This document shows positions 1 through 9,459 of a stretch of DNA of 64,000 nucleotides, piece by piece. The notes under the pieces are model-generated. The model made no database searches and was not told the origin of the DNA. It saw only the letters and a program-made list of their open reading frames with translations. Numbering within the stretch: position 1 is the stretch's first letter; each line of letters starts with the position of its first letter. The translations under genes and the position numbers were made by a program. This DNA comes from Terriglobia bacterium (lineage in GTDB: Bacteria; Acidobacteriota; Terriglobia; Terriglobales; Acidobacteriaceae): assembly GCA_020073645.1 (NCBI GenBank), contig JAIQET010000002.1:1-64000 (forward strand), read 5' to 3'.

Positions 1-401
1 ACGCAGACTTAGATCGCCGCGGAGGAACTGAGCCCGGCCCCGATCGGGACGTTGCCTCGAATGTAGAGGTTAGTCCCGCGTAGGCGGTACCCCGACTGTT
101 GAAGCGCCCAGGCGACGCCGAGCGGGTAGTCCCACCATTTTCCCGCACGCTGCGCATGCTCGTTGCCGAGCTGAGATTCGGCCGACTCGGCGAAGTTGTC
201 GGAGTAGACGATCAGCTTGTCGTCGTCCCGGGGGGAGCCGGCCACCCAACAGCCGAGGTCGATGGCAGCCGGCAAGACAAAGCCCTGATTGTAGTCCGTG
301 TGTTCGCCGATCAAGTTCACCCGACCGGGCGCCCGGTACATGGCCGCGGGAGGACCAAACATGGTCGTGAAGCCGGCGTGCAGAACTCGCGCCTCGTCCA
401 T
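1..401 (-). pseudogene. galK: Galactokinase N-terminal part, interrupted by a nonsense codon, cut by window edge
   Basis: Galactokinase phosphorylates galactose in the Leloir pathway. The visible part has the galactokinase signature (GRVNLIGEHTDYNQGF) near residue 28 and reaches the GHMP-kinase phosphate loop GAGLSSSAAI. Reading then hits TAA (positions 9-11) where the family usually has Glu (GAA), followed in the same frame by Val-Cys up to the window edge. A single G-to-T change would explain the stop. The ATG at 401 was chosen over the longer open frame to 560 because homology begins just after it and a GGA lies about 9 bases upstream. The family is about 380 residues, so the C-terminal two thirds lies outside. 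It may be a real pseudogene or a sequence error. Confidence 0.75.
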
Positions 402-592
402 CGAGGTTCCAAGCGTCCGGTATGGGCAGGATGGCTGGAGAGTAGCAGAGACCGGCGAGGCGGGTGGGCTTGCGTCCAGTTCGGAGGAACCAGATGCGAG
501 ACGGCAAGTGTAGTTCAGCTCAATCAAGCAGATCTTGTCAAAATAAATTTGATATGCCAAACTTTCATACCTCCAAAGCCCATCCAGACACC

Positions 593-859
593 ATGAATTG
601 CGCTGAGCGACTCGTTGCCATCTTCGGGAGCCAGGCCGAGGTCTCGCGCCGCTTCCGCGTGGACCGCGCCGTAGTGAGCAACTGGGTGAAGTCGGGCTAT
701 GTGCCCTCGCGCTGGGCCATGGAAGTCGAGCACCTGACCGAGGGCAAGATCGCCGCCGTCGAGGTGCTCAATGAAGCCAATGCGCGCAAGCCGATCCGCC
801 TCAAGTCTCGCGGAGAAGAAGACAGCCTTTTCGGACCCTCGCTAGCCGGGAGTGACCAG
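593..859 (+). other. YdaS/Cro-like helix-turn-helix domain segment, in frame with the aminotransferase
   Basis: The 89 codons from the ATG at 593 resemble stand-alone Cro/YdaS-type HTH proteins. The segment AEVSRRFRVDRAVVSNWVK fits helix-turn-helix, followed by VPSRWAMEVEHLTEGKI, the usual third part of such proteins. They normally end as short proteins of 70-90 residues. Stop codons in the other two frames (TAG at 843, TGA at 853) mean that a single-base indel would separate the two genes. The fusion may therefore be an artefact or a recent mutation. It is divergent from galK, and the region between them is unusually A+T-rich around 534-560. Confidence 0.6.
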
Positions 860-2260
860 ATGAACCCCTATGCCCCGCCAAAGAGAATTCACAGCTTCCA
901 CCCACCCCAGCGCACGTTGATGGGCCCGGGTCCTTCCGAGATCAACCCGCGAGTGATGGCAGCGATGAGCCTGCCCGCGATCGGGTACCTCGACCCGGTA
1001 TTCGTCGAGATGATGGAAGAGCTGAAAGGCCTGCTCCGCTACACGTTCCAGACCAAGAACGCGCTGACGTTCCCGGTCTCCGGCCCGGGGTCGGTAGGTA
1101 TGGAGTACTGCTTCGTGAACCTCGTCGCCCCCGGCGACAAGGTCGTGGTCTGCCGCAACGGAGTGTTTGGCGGGCGCATGATCGAGAACGTGCAGCGCTG
1201 CGGCGGTATTCCGATCATAGTCGAGGACGCGTGGGGCGAGCCGGTGGACCCGGACAAGCTCGAGGACGCGCTCAAGAAGAATCCGGAGACGCGGTTGGTC
1301 GCCTTCGTGCACGCGGAGACGTCTACCGGCGTGCAATCCGACGCCAAAACGCTGGTCGAGGTCGCGCACAAGCACAATGCGCTCACCATTGTGGATGCGG
1401 TCACGTCGCTCGCCGGCTCGCCGGTGCTGGTCGACGAGTGGAACGTCGACGCGATCTATTCGGCCAGCCAGAAGTGCCTCTCGTGCACGCCGGGACTGTC
1501 GCCCGTATCGTTCAACGACCGGGTCGTCGAGCACGTCAAGAGCCGCAAGGACAAGATCCGCAGCTGGTTCATGGACATGAACCTGCTGCTGGGCTACTGG
1601 GGCGCGACGACGCGCACCTACCACCACACCGCGCCGACCAACTCGCTGTTCGCGCTGCACGAGGCGCTGCTCCTCATCCGCGAGGAAGGCCTGGAGAACT
1701 CCTGGGCGCGCCACCAGCGCCACCACGTCGCGCTCAAGGCGGGCCTCGAAGCGATGGGCCTCAAGTACCTCGTTGCCGAACCCTATCAACTGCCGCAGAT
1801 GAACGCGGTGCTGTGCGCTGAAGGCGTGAACGAGGAGGAAGTGCGCAAGCGTCTGCTGGACGAATTCGGCTTGGAGATCGGCGCCGGGCTCGGGCCGTTG
1901 AAAGGCAAGATCTGGCGCTTCGGCCTGATGGGCTATTCGTGCCGTGCGGACAACGTCATGCTGTGCCTGTCCGCGCTCGGCTCGGTGCTCGTGGACCTGG
2001 GGACAGGCCTCAAACGCCGCCGCCCGATGCGCCGACGCCACCACGATCAGCACGCTGGTCTCGCCGATCTCCAGCCGCCCCAGCCGATGCACCATGGCCA
2101 CGTCCCGCACCTGGAACTGCGCCAGGGCCTGCTCCGCCAGCGCCTCCATCTGCTTCAGCGCCATCTCTTCGTAAGCTTCATAGTCCAGATACAGCGTGCG
2201 CCGGCCGCGCGTATTGTCCCGCGCCACCCCCTCGAACACCACTGCCGCCCCGTCCGATGA
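593..2260 (+). CDS. HTH domain in frame with alanine-glyoxylate / serine-pyruvate class V aminotransferase, 3' end disrupted
   Basis: From the ATG at 860 the protein is a class V PLP-dependent aminotransferase of the alanine-glyoxylate/serine-pyruvate type. It has the MGPGPSEINPRVM start, the VDAVTSLAG segment that contacts PLP, and the Schiff-base lysine in SASQKCLSCTPGLS. It would transfer the amino group of serine or alanine to glyoxylate or a related oxoacid. The frame is open upstream to an ATG at 593, adding an 89-residue HTH domain. A GGGAG seven bases before the ATG at 860 suggests the enzyme could be translated on its own. Family similarity stops at LVDLG (about 2002). The rest, to 2260, is antisense to moaE and is not a natural C-terminus. 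About 15-20 residues are probably lost. Confidence 0.75.
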   Translation: MNCAERLVAIFGSQAEVSRRFRVDRAVVSNWVKSGYVPSRWAMEVEHLTEGKIAAVEVLNEANARKPIRLKSRGEEDSLFGPSLAGSDQMNPYAPPKRIHSFHPPQRTLMGPGPSEINPRVMAAMSLPAIGYLDPVFVEMMEELKGLLRYTFQTKNALTFPVSGPGSVGMEYCFVNLVAPGDKVVVCRNGVFGGRMIENVQRCGGIPIIVEDAWGEPVDPDKLEDALKKNPETRLVAFVHAETSTGVQSDAKTLVEVAHKHNALTIVDAVTSLAGSPVLVDEWNVDAIYSASQKCLSCTPGLSPVSFNDRVVEHVKSRKDKIRSWFMDMNLLLGYWGATTRTYHHTAPTNSLFALHEALLLIREEGLENSWARHQRHHVALKAGLEAMGLKYLVAEPYQLPQMNAVLCAEGVNEEEVRKRLLDEFGLEIGAGLGPLKGKIWRFGLMGYSCRADNVMLCLSALGSVLVDLGTGLKRRRPMRRRHHDQHAGLADLQPPQPMHHGHVPHLELRQGLLRQRLHLLQRHLFVSFIVQIQRAPAARIVPRHPLEHHCRPVR

Positions 2261-2569
2261 CTGCTTGATCCCCCGCAACACTGCCTCGGTGTCGATCGGG
2301 GAGCGCACGATGGCGGCGTGCAAGTCTCCGCCACTCACCGGAGGCAACAGCCCAATCTCGTCTCCCGCCTTCAGCTTGCACTCCGGCCCCGCATATTCCC
2401 GGTTTACCGACATGGCAATCGACCCCACCATCGCCTTCAGCCGTGGGACCCGCTCTTCGTAGTGACTGATCACGTCACCCAGCGTGGCGTTGTCCGGCAG
2501 CGTGAGCGAGTCGCTCCCCCGCCCCGCCAACTCCTTCAGCATGCCGAAAAATAGGACCTGTACCTGCAT
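2003..2569 (-). pseudogene. MoaD-MoaE fusion (MoaX-like molybdopterin synthase), 3' truncated
   Basis: Molybdopterin synthase inserts dithiolene sulfur into precursor Z, with MoaD as sulfur carrier and MoaE as catalytic subunit. Here one frame encodes a MoaD-like domain (residues 1-80, ending LLPPVSGG, the di-glycine tail) followed without a stop by MoaE (HAAIVRSPID, VFEGVARDNTRGR, HRLGRLEIGE). MoaX fusions are known in mycobacteria and Deinococcus. The MoaE homology ends abruptly at HRAAAFEAC (position 2003). Beyond it the frame runs antisense through the aminotransferase to 842. The missing 25-30 residues carry the lysines needed for catalysis (K119 and K126 in E. coli), so this copy should be inactive if the sequence is right. 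The ATG at 2569 fits the MoaD start. Confidence 0.75.
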
Positions 2570-2570
2570 G

Positions 2571-2698
2571 GGGTAGTAGCGAGTAGCGGGTAGTGAGTAG
2601 TCAGCAATGCCCCACCACGGCTTGCTGCTCGCTCTTTAGCCACCCATAGTGTATCGCGCCTCCGCCTCGCGACTCGCTACCCACTACTCGCCACCGCT
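2571..2698. repeat. Short-word inverted repeat (TAG/AGTAGCG type) between divergent genes
   Basis: The left part (about 2571-2602) is built from AGTAGCGRGTAG-like words. The right part (about 2672-2694) has the complementary ACTCGCTACCCACTACTCG. Together they could form a long imperfect hairpin between moaDE and the STAS gene. The word type recurs at 34619-34700. Confidence 0.6.
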
Positions 2699-2702
2699 TT
2701 GC

Positions 2703-2708
2703 TACAAT
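2703..2708 (+). promoter_or_regulatory. Putative -10 box directly before the STAS start (leaderless)
   Basis: TACAAT ends six bases before the ATG at 2715, so transcription would begin at or next to the start codon. No Shine-Dalgarno sequence fits in that space. No good -35 box is visible. Confidence 0.4.
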
Positions 2709-2714
2709 CTGCCG

Positions 2715-3080
2715 ATGCTTGCTTCCGACCCACTGGTCATCGAACGCTACACCGGCGCAGCCGAGGGACAGGGTGTGCTTCTCCTGAAAGGCCCCCTGAC
2801 CATGGAAAACCTGCCCCTGTTTGACAGCGCCATCCGGGTGGAGAATTCGCCGACCATGATTCTGGATTTGACCCAAGTCCCCTACATCGACTCTGCCGGA
2901 CTGGGCTCCCTGGTGACCGCCTACGTTTCCGGCCACAAAGCCGGACGCCGAGTAGCTCTCGCCGGCGTCAACAAGCGTGTCCTAAGAGTGTTCGAGATCA
3001 CCAAGGTCGAACCGCTGTTCCTCATCTTCCCCACCCTGGGCGACGCCCTGGAAGCTTTCACCAGCGCCGGCCAAGCCTAG
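2715..3080 (+). CDS. STAS-domain anti-sigma factor antagonist
   Basis: A 121-residue single-domain protein of the SpoIIAA/RsbV type. These bind anti-sigma kinases and release a sigma factor in a partner-switching pathway. The fold core is visible: LLLKGPLTMENLPLFDSAI, then ILDLTQVPYIDSAGLGSLVTA, with Ser60 in the DSAG motif as the expected phosphorylation site. The ATG at 2715 was chosen over the upstream frame opening at 2649 because homology starts there and a TACAAT box lies just upstream. A possible functional partner, a SpoIIE-type phosphatase, lies far away at 56187-57470. Pairing the two is inference only. Confidence 0.85.
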   Translation: MLASDPLVIERYTGAAEGQGVLLLKGPLTMENLPLFDSAIRVENSPTMILDLTQVPYIDSAGLGSLVTAYVSGHKAGRRVALAGVNKRVLRVFEITKVEPLFLIFPTLGDALEAFTSAGQA

Positions 3081-3180
3081 CTTCTCACCCTGCCTTTAGT
3101 CTTCCCCACTTGTTTGTCGCAAAGAAAATGCCAGCCCTCGAAAGAGAACTGGCAACTGGGAACCGGTATTGACAACTTCC

Positions 3181-5613
<2,433 letters not shown>

Positions 5614-5620
5614 GTTGCTC

Positions 5621-5641
5621 CTTGAGTGGGTTGTGCTCAAG
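5621..5641 (-). promoter_or_regulatory. HAIR-like inverted repeat (HspR operator) at the lon ribosome binding site
   Basis: CTTGAGC-N7-ACTCAAG on the lon strand differs by one base from the HspR-associated inverted repeat consensus CTTGAGT-N7-ACTCAAG. The proximal arm overlaps the AAGGAG of lon. HspR is known to repress dnaK, clpB and, in Streptomyces, lon. No hspR gene is in the window, so function is inferred from the site alone. Confidence 0.6.
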
Positions 5642-5929
5642 TTTGGATGATGCTGCAGGCTGGAAAGATGCAGACCTGACGGCGATCACCCTAAGGCTGT
5701 TGGATTCTAAACCTTGTCAGCGACCTTGTGCCATTCCAAAAGTGCTGGGAGGAGTTGTGTCGAATGTACCTCGGAGCGAGAGGCCAGCAATCCTGCCTAA
5801 GGTCCCTCAGAGCGACCTCTAACATTAAACAGCGGGCCCTTCCCCTCTTGCAAGCTGGAGGGCCCTTGGCCGCCGGCATCCCACGGGGATGGCCGCGTGG
5901 CCGGCGATTTATCTGACTTCCAGCCCGCG
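5642..5929. other. Intergenic region, one hairpin
   Basis: No gene was found. A hairpin with arms GGGCCCT (5834-5840) and AGGGCCC (5859-5865) lies downstream of the minus-strand gene at 5930-6304 and could end its transcript, although the following T run is weak. The rest should hold the lon promoter. Confidence 0.4.
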
Positions 5930-6304
5930 TCAGAACTGGTGTCTCGCGGTATCTCCCCGGAAAATCAGGGCTTGCAGCACGCGCTCATTCTTCTCGTTAT
6001 AGATGTAAATCTTCTCGGTCTGCGAGGCCTTCGCCTGCAGCGGCACCAACTGGCACTTCACGCGGACTTCCACCGGCTTTTTCCCACCTTCCTGCTTGAA
6101 GACCATGATGTGGGTGTCGCCCTCCATGGTGTGCAGGACCTGGTAATTACCGGTAGGCAGGAGCGTGCCGCCCACCCAGATGGGGTTGTCGAACCTGACC
6201 TGCCGGGTATCGGCAACGCCGAACTGATTCTGGCCGGCGCTGGCCAGTACGCTCAGCCCCAGGACGCACACCGTCACCATCAGCATTACTTTCATGAAGC
6301 GCAT
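5930..6304 (-). CDS. Small secreted protein of unknown function
   Basis: A 124-residue protein with a clear signal peptide: MRFMK, then a hydrophobic stretch ending LASAGQ. The mature part has VGGTLLPTGNYQVLHTMEGDTHIMVFKQ, a pattern I recognise from small exported acidobacterial proteins of unknown role. The ATG at 6304 is supported by GGGAGGA about five bases upstream. It stands alone between lon and pheA, with a hairpin downstream. No catalytic motif is visible. Confidence 0.75.
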   Translation of the reverse strand: MRFMKVMLMVTVCVLGLSVLASAGQNQFGVADTRQVRFDNPIWVGGTLLPTGNYQVLHTMEGDTHIMVFKQEGGKKPVEVRVKCQLVPLQAKASQTEKIYIYNEKNERVLQALIFRGDTARHQF

Positions 6305-6458
6305 AAATCCTCCCTTTCTATGACCGTCGCCTTGCGGGGACGCTAAGAAAAGGGTACGGCGTGGGAGAAAAACCAGCCGTGTGCTGCCTCACGGTGGGAT
6401 GTGACAGCTGAACCAGGGGAGTGTGCTTCATTTCGAGGTGAATGGGCCAAAATTGCGC

Positions 6459-7265
6459 TCAGGCTGCCGGATAAATCCCCAGCACCTTCACCATCTCGGC
6501 CACTTCCGCCAAGTGGCGCAACGCATTGGCTGCTGGTTCGTCGTCTCCCCGGAGGAAGTCGACATAGAAGACATATTCCCACGGGCGGCCGCGCATGGGG
6601 CGCGATTCGATCTTGCTCAGGCTGATGTCGCGCAGGGCGAAGACACTGAGCGCCTTGAACAACGCGCCTGGAATGTTTCTCAGGCCGAAGGCGATCGAGG
6701 TCTTGTTGGCGCCGGGCGGAATGCGCTTCGTCTTTCGGATCAGGAAGAATCGTGTGAAGTTGCGCTTGTCGTCTTCAATACCCGCGGCGAGGATGCGGCC
6801 TCCGTAAACGTGGGCGGCCTGGTGTCCGGCAATGCCCGCCGCATCGCGCAGGCCGCTTTCGATGACATGCTTCACGCTGCCCGCGGTGTCGTAGAACGGC
6901 ACCGGTTCGATGCGGGGATTGCGCCGGAAGAAGTCGCGGCATTGCTCCAGCGCGACCGGGTGCGAGTAGGCGCGGCGGAGATCGACTTTCCTTACTCCCG
7001 GCGCGGCAATCAGGTTGTGGACGATGCGCAGGCGAAACTCCCGCTGGATGAAAACTTTCCGCGCCAAAAGCAGATCGAAGTGCTCGGTCACGGAACCGGC
7101 TAGCGAATTCTCAATTGGAATGACCGCGGCCGCCACCGAGCCGCGCTCCAGGCGAGCGAAGACCTCCGCCGACCGCGCACAGGGCACGATCGTGCAGCCT
7201 GGCGCCAAGCGCCGGGCCGCCTCCTGGCTGAACGAGCCTGCTTCTCCCTGGATAGCGACTTTCAT
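6459..7265 (-). CDS. pheA: Prephenate dehydratase
   Basis: A stand-alone prephenate dehydratase of 268 residues, converting prephenate to phenylpyruvate in phenylalanine synthesis. The catalytic domain covers about residues 1-175, with IPIENSLAGSVTEHFDLL and the FYDTAGSVKHV segment. A C-terminal ACT domain (about 185-260) has GLRNIPGALFKAL and the ESRPMRGRPWEYVFYVDF motif, which binds phenylalanine for feedback inhibition. No chorismate mutase domain is fused, unlike enterobacterial PheA. It starts nine bases after the stop of the upstream acetyltransferase gene, so the two are probably co-transcribed. Confidence 0.93.
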   Translation of the reverse strand: MKVAIQGEAGSFSQEAARRLAPGCTIVPCARSAEVFARLERGSVAAAVIPIENSLAGSVTEHFDLLLARKVFIQREFRLRIVHNLIAAPGVRKVDLRRAYSHPVALEQCRDFFRRNPRIEPVPFYDTAGSVKHVIESGLRDAAGIAGHQAAHVYGGRILAAGIEDDKRNFTRFFLIRKTKRIPPGANKTSIAFGLRNIPGALFKALSVFALRDISLSKIESRPMRGRPWEYVFYVDFLRGDDEPAANALRHLAEVAEMVKVLGIYPAA

Positions 7266-7274
7266 GCCGGCAGC

Positions 7275-7766
7275 CTAGCTGCCTCCCTTCTGCGAAAGCA
7301 AGTCCTTCTGCAAGACAAGCGCGTCCAACCCGTTCGAATAGTACCGGGGCACTGTCTTCAACAGAAAATACTTGTGGCGCTTGTAGAAAGACAGTGCTGT
7401 CTTGTTATCCACCGCAGTCTCCAGGAACACACTGTGGCAGTTGGCAACGCGCAGGCGATCCTCCGCGGCGGTTAGCAACTTGGAACCCACTCCCCAGCGG
7501 CGCACCGTGGGCAGCACGTCAATGGTAATGATGTGCCCGACCCCGCCGCGACCGGCCTCCGCCACAATAAAGCCCACAGGCTCCGGCGCCAGCTCGGGCT
7601 CGGCCCTCTCGACGACCAGGGTGAAGGCTCCCCGGCGGTGCATGTAGAACCTCAGTTCCAGCCGGGTATAGGAAATCCCCGGAGGGAAGCATCGCTGGTC
7701 AATGCTCCACAATATCTCGAAGTCTTCGCGCCGGAAGTCTCGCAGGGCAAACTCCACACCCGGCAT
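7275..7766 (-). CDS. GNAT-family N-acetyltransferase (RimI-like)
   Basis: The 163 residues from the ATG at 7766 form a GNAT acetyltransferase. Visible are the strand-rich N-terminus (FALRDFRREDFEILWSID), the acetyl-CoA loop VRRWGVGSKLLTAAEDRL (motif A, an R/Q-x-x-G-x-G/A variant) and the C-terminal NKTALSFYKRHKY motif seen in RimI-type enzymes. RimI acetylates ribosomal protein S18, but the substrate here is unknown. The open frame runs up to 7967, but the extra 67 residues are low-complexity and do not resemble the family. Probably the first gene of an operon with pheA. Confidence 0.85.
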   Translation of the reverse strand: MPGVEFALRDFRREDFEILWSIDQRCFPPGISYTRLELRFYMHRRGAFTLVVERAEPELAPEPVGFIVAEAGRGGVGHIITIDVLPTVRRWGVGSKLLTAAEDRLRVANCHSVFLETAVDNKTALSFYKRHKYFLLKTVPRYYSNGLDALVLQKDLLSQKGGS

Positions 7767-7899
7767 TGTATCTGGAGAGCCTACGGGGTTCGGGAATTGG
7801 TCTTTGCCCGGCATGGGCTTAGGGAGCTGTGCAAAAAATCTACGACGAAACTGTTGCCCGTTTGCACCCCAAGTCGTAGGATTCGCATCAGAGGATAGC

Positions 7900-8553
7900 G
7901 TGGGGCGCTTGGTCCTCATTGACGCGCTGACGGCGGGGGCATTGCTCGCCCTTTGGTATTTCTGCATGGCCCGCTATAACCGCCACAAAGGTGTCCTGGC
8001 TTTACGGTGGGTGGAGGCAGCTTGCTCGGGCAAGGGTCGGGTCGTCGAAAGCAACTGGCTGGGAGCGTGCCGCTTGCAGGCCAAGCTGGGCTTCGCCTCC
8101 CATTGGTTCGAGAACGCCCACGTCACAGTTCGGTTGCTTCCCCGCCCCCTTCCCCTGCGGTGGTTGTTAAGCCTTTGGCGGCGGCAAAGGGAAACGCTGA
8201 CGTTTGAAGCCGACCTGGATTGCGCGCCCACCTTCCAATTACAGATTTTTCGGCACCGCTGGCTTACTCACAAGCATAGCCGCTTGGCGTCGCGATCAAA
8301 AACCTGGTCCATCTCCCGGCCCGGCCCGGTCGTCCTGACCACTCGCACGCAGTGGACCCAGGAACTCACCCCTGTGGTCAACACCTTGATGACCTCTCGC
8401 GGACATCATTTGATTACGGTGCGTTTCCGGCCCGAGTCTCCGCACCTGGCCGCCACTGTGGCCCTGGAATCGCTCTCCGACAAAGAGGCTGCGGCCAGTT
8501 TCCTGACCGTGGTGCGCGACCTGGCGGCCGGAGCCTCGACCTCGCGGCAGTAG
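7900..8553 (+). CDS. Hypothetical protein with an N-terminal membrane segment
   Basis: A 217-residue protein that I do not recognise. The GTG at 7900 was chosen because GAGGAT lies just upstream and the first residues form one hydrophobic helix (LVLIDALTAGALLALWYFCMA) followed by basic residues, as in a signal anchor. The soluble part is rich in Arg, Leu and Trp, with a pattern of alternating strands (ETLTFEADLDCAPTFQLQIF) and a Ser-rich end. The open frame extends to 7702, overlapping the start of the divergent acetyltransferase, which argues for the shorter form. The hydrophobic and charge patterns look protein-like. Confidence 0.5.
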   Translation: MGRLVLIDALTAGALLALWYFCMARYNRHKGVLALRWVEAACSGKGRVVESNWLGACRLQAKLGFASHWFENAHVTVRLLPRPLPLRWLLSLWRRQRETLTFEADLDCAPTFQLQIFRHRWLTHKHSRLASRSKTWSISRPGPVVLTTRTQWTQELTPVVNTLMTSRGHHLITVRFRPESPHLAATVALESLSDKEAAASFLTVVRDLAAGASTSRQ

Positions 8554-8695
8554 GCTCATGACCCCACAAATTTGAGGTTTGCCTCCGACTGTCTGCCAGT
8601 GTGCCCGGGTTCCTCGAGGCTTGCGAGGATGATTGGAAACCAGCACAATACGTCTCGCAGTCTCATTGGTTATTTCATCAACTGAGGGTTCTCCC

Positions 8696-9151
8696 ATGAA
8701 ACTTCGTGCGCTCAGCTTCGCCGTTCTGTTGGTTTTCTCCATCACCGCCGTCGCTGCGGACACAGATCGCAAACACATTGTTTTGCAGAGGGCTCCCCAG
8801 GCGAGCGCTCTACCCTTCAGCGAGGGCGTTCTGGTGGGTAACACTCTCTATATAGCGGGGCACATCGGCATCGACCCCAAGACCGGCAAGCCCGGCGCCA
8901 GCGCCGAAGACGAGGCGAAGCTGGTCATGGACGGAATCAAGCAGACCGTTGAAGCCGGCGGCTTGAGCATGGACGATCTGGTGTCCGTTCAGGTTTTCTG
9001 TTCCGACGTCGCCAACTACGACGCCTTCAACGCGGTTTACCGCACCTACTTCCACGGTGAGTATCCGGCCCGCGCCTTCCTCGGATCGGGCAAGCTGCTC
9101 TTCGGCGCCAGATACGAGGTCATGGGGATCGCGGTGAAGCCGCAGAAGTAG
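8696..9151 (+). CDS. Secreted RidA/YjgF-family protein
   Basis: 151 residues. An N-terminal signal peptide (MKLRALSFAVLLVFSITAVAAD) is followed by a full RidA/YjgF domain: PFSEGVLVGNTLYIAGHIGID, then VEAGGLSMDDLVSVQVF and YPARAFLGSGKL. Cytosolic RidA hydrolyses reactive enamine/imine intermediates, and its key arginine lies in this Pro-Ala-Arg segment. Export is unusual for classical RidA but is known among broader family members, whose function is unclear. The ATG at 8696 has GAGGG upstream and begins the signal peptide. It seems to be a single-gene unit. Confidence 0.88.
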   Translation: MKLRALSFAVLLVFSITAVAADTDRKHIVLQRAPQASALPFSEGVLVGNTLYIAGHIGIDPKTGKPGASAEDEAKLVMDGIKQTVEAGGLSMDDLVSVQVFCSDVANYDAFNAVYRTYFHGEYPARAFLGSGKLLFGARYEVMGIAVKPQK

Positions 9152-9177
9152 CCGGGCCACAATTCGGGACGAGCACC

Positions 9178-9366
9178 TTATGAACAAAGGCGCCCAAGGG
9201 TGAGCAGGGCGCGATCGTACGCCTCGGACCACGCGTGTCCACAGTTAATGCGGATGTAGTTCTTGTAGCGCCCGGTGGCGGAAAGAAATGTTCCCGGCAG
9301 GATACTGATGTGCTCTGCCAAGGCTGCACGATACAGCTTGAGCGCATTGATTTTCGCCGGCGTGAA
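9178..9366 (-). pseudogene. C-terminal remnant of a MocR/PdxR-type (GntR-aminotransferase) regulator
   Basis: Read on the minus strand, 9366-9178 encodes about 62 residues (NALKLYRAALAEHISILPG, then SATGRYKNYIRINCGHAW, ending LGRLCS and TAA). They match the extreme C-terminus of MocR regulators, which fuse a GntR HTH to a fold-type-I aminotransferase domain. A TGA lies in frame a few codons upstream and no further homology is seen before the flavoprotein gene that starts around 9424-9460. About 400 residues are therefore missing. MocR/PdxR proteins regulate vitamin B6 genes, and the neighbour is a pyridoxamine-phosphate-oxidase-like gene, so this may be the ruin of its regulator. Confidence 0.65.
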
Positions 9367-9459
9367 CTCGGGTGATTCTCACTTCGCCCTGCGACAGGCA
9401 GGACCAAACGGGGGATCGAGTCCTTGGCGACGTCACAACTGAATCCACATCGCGGGCGC

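Noticed and set aside
842-2002. Long minus-strand frame continuing moaDE through the aminotransferase
   Set aside because: The part below 2003 is antisense to a well-conserved enzyme and has no MoaE similarity; it is high-GC shadow coding.
9364-9400. In-frame TGA of the MocR stump read as selenocysteine
   Set aside because: No MocR homology continues upstream of the TGA in any frame, so it is a broken gene, not a recoded one.
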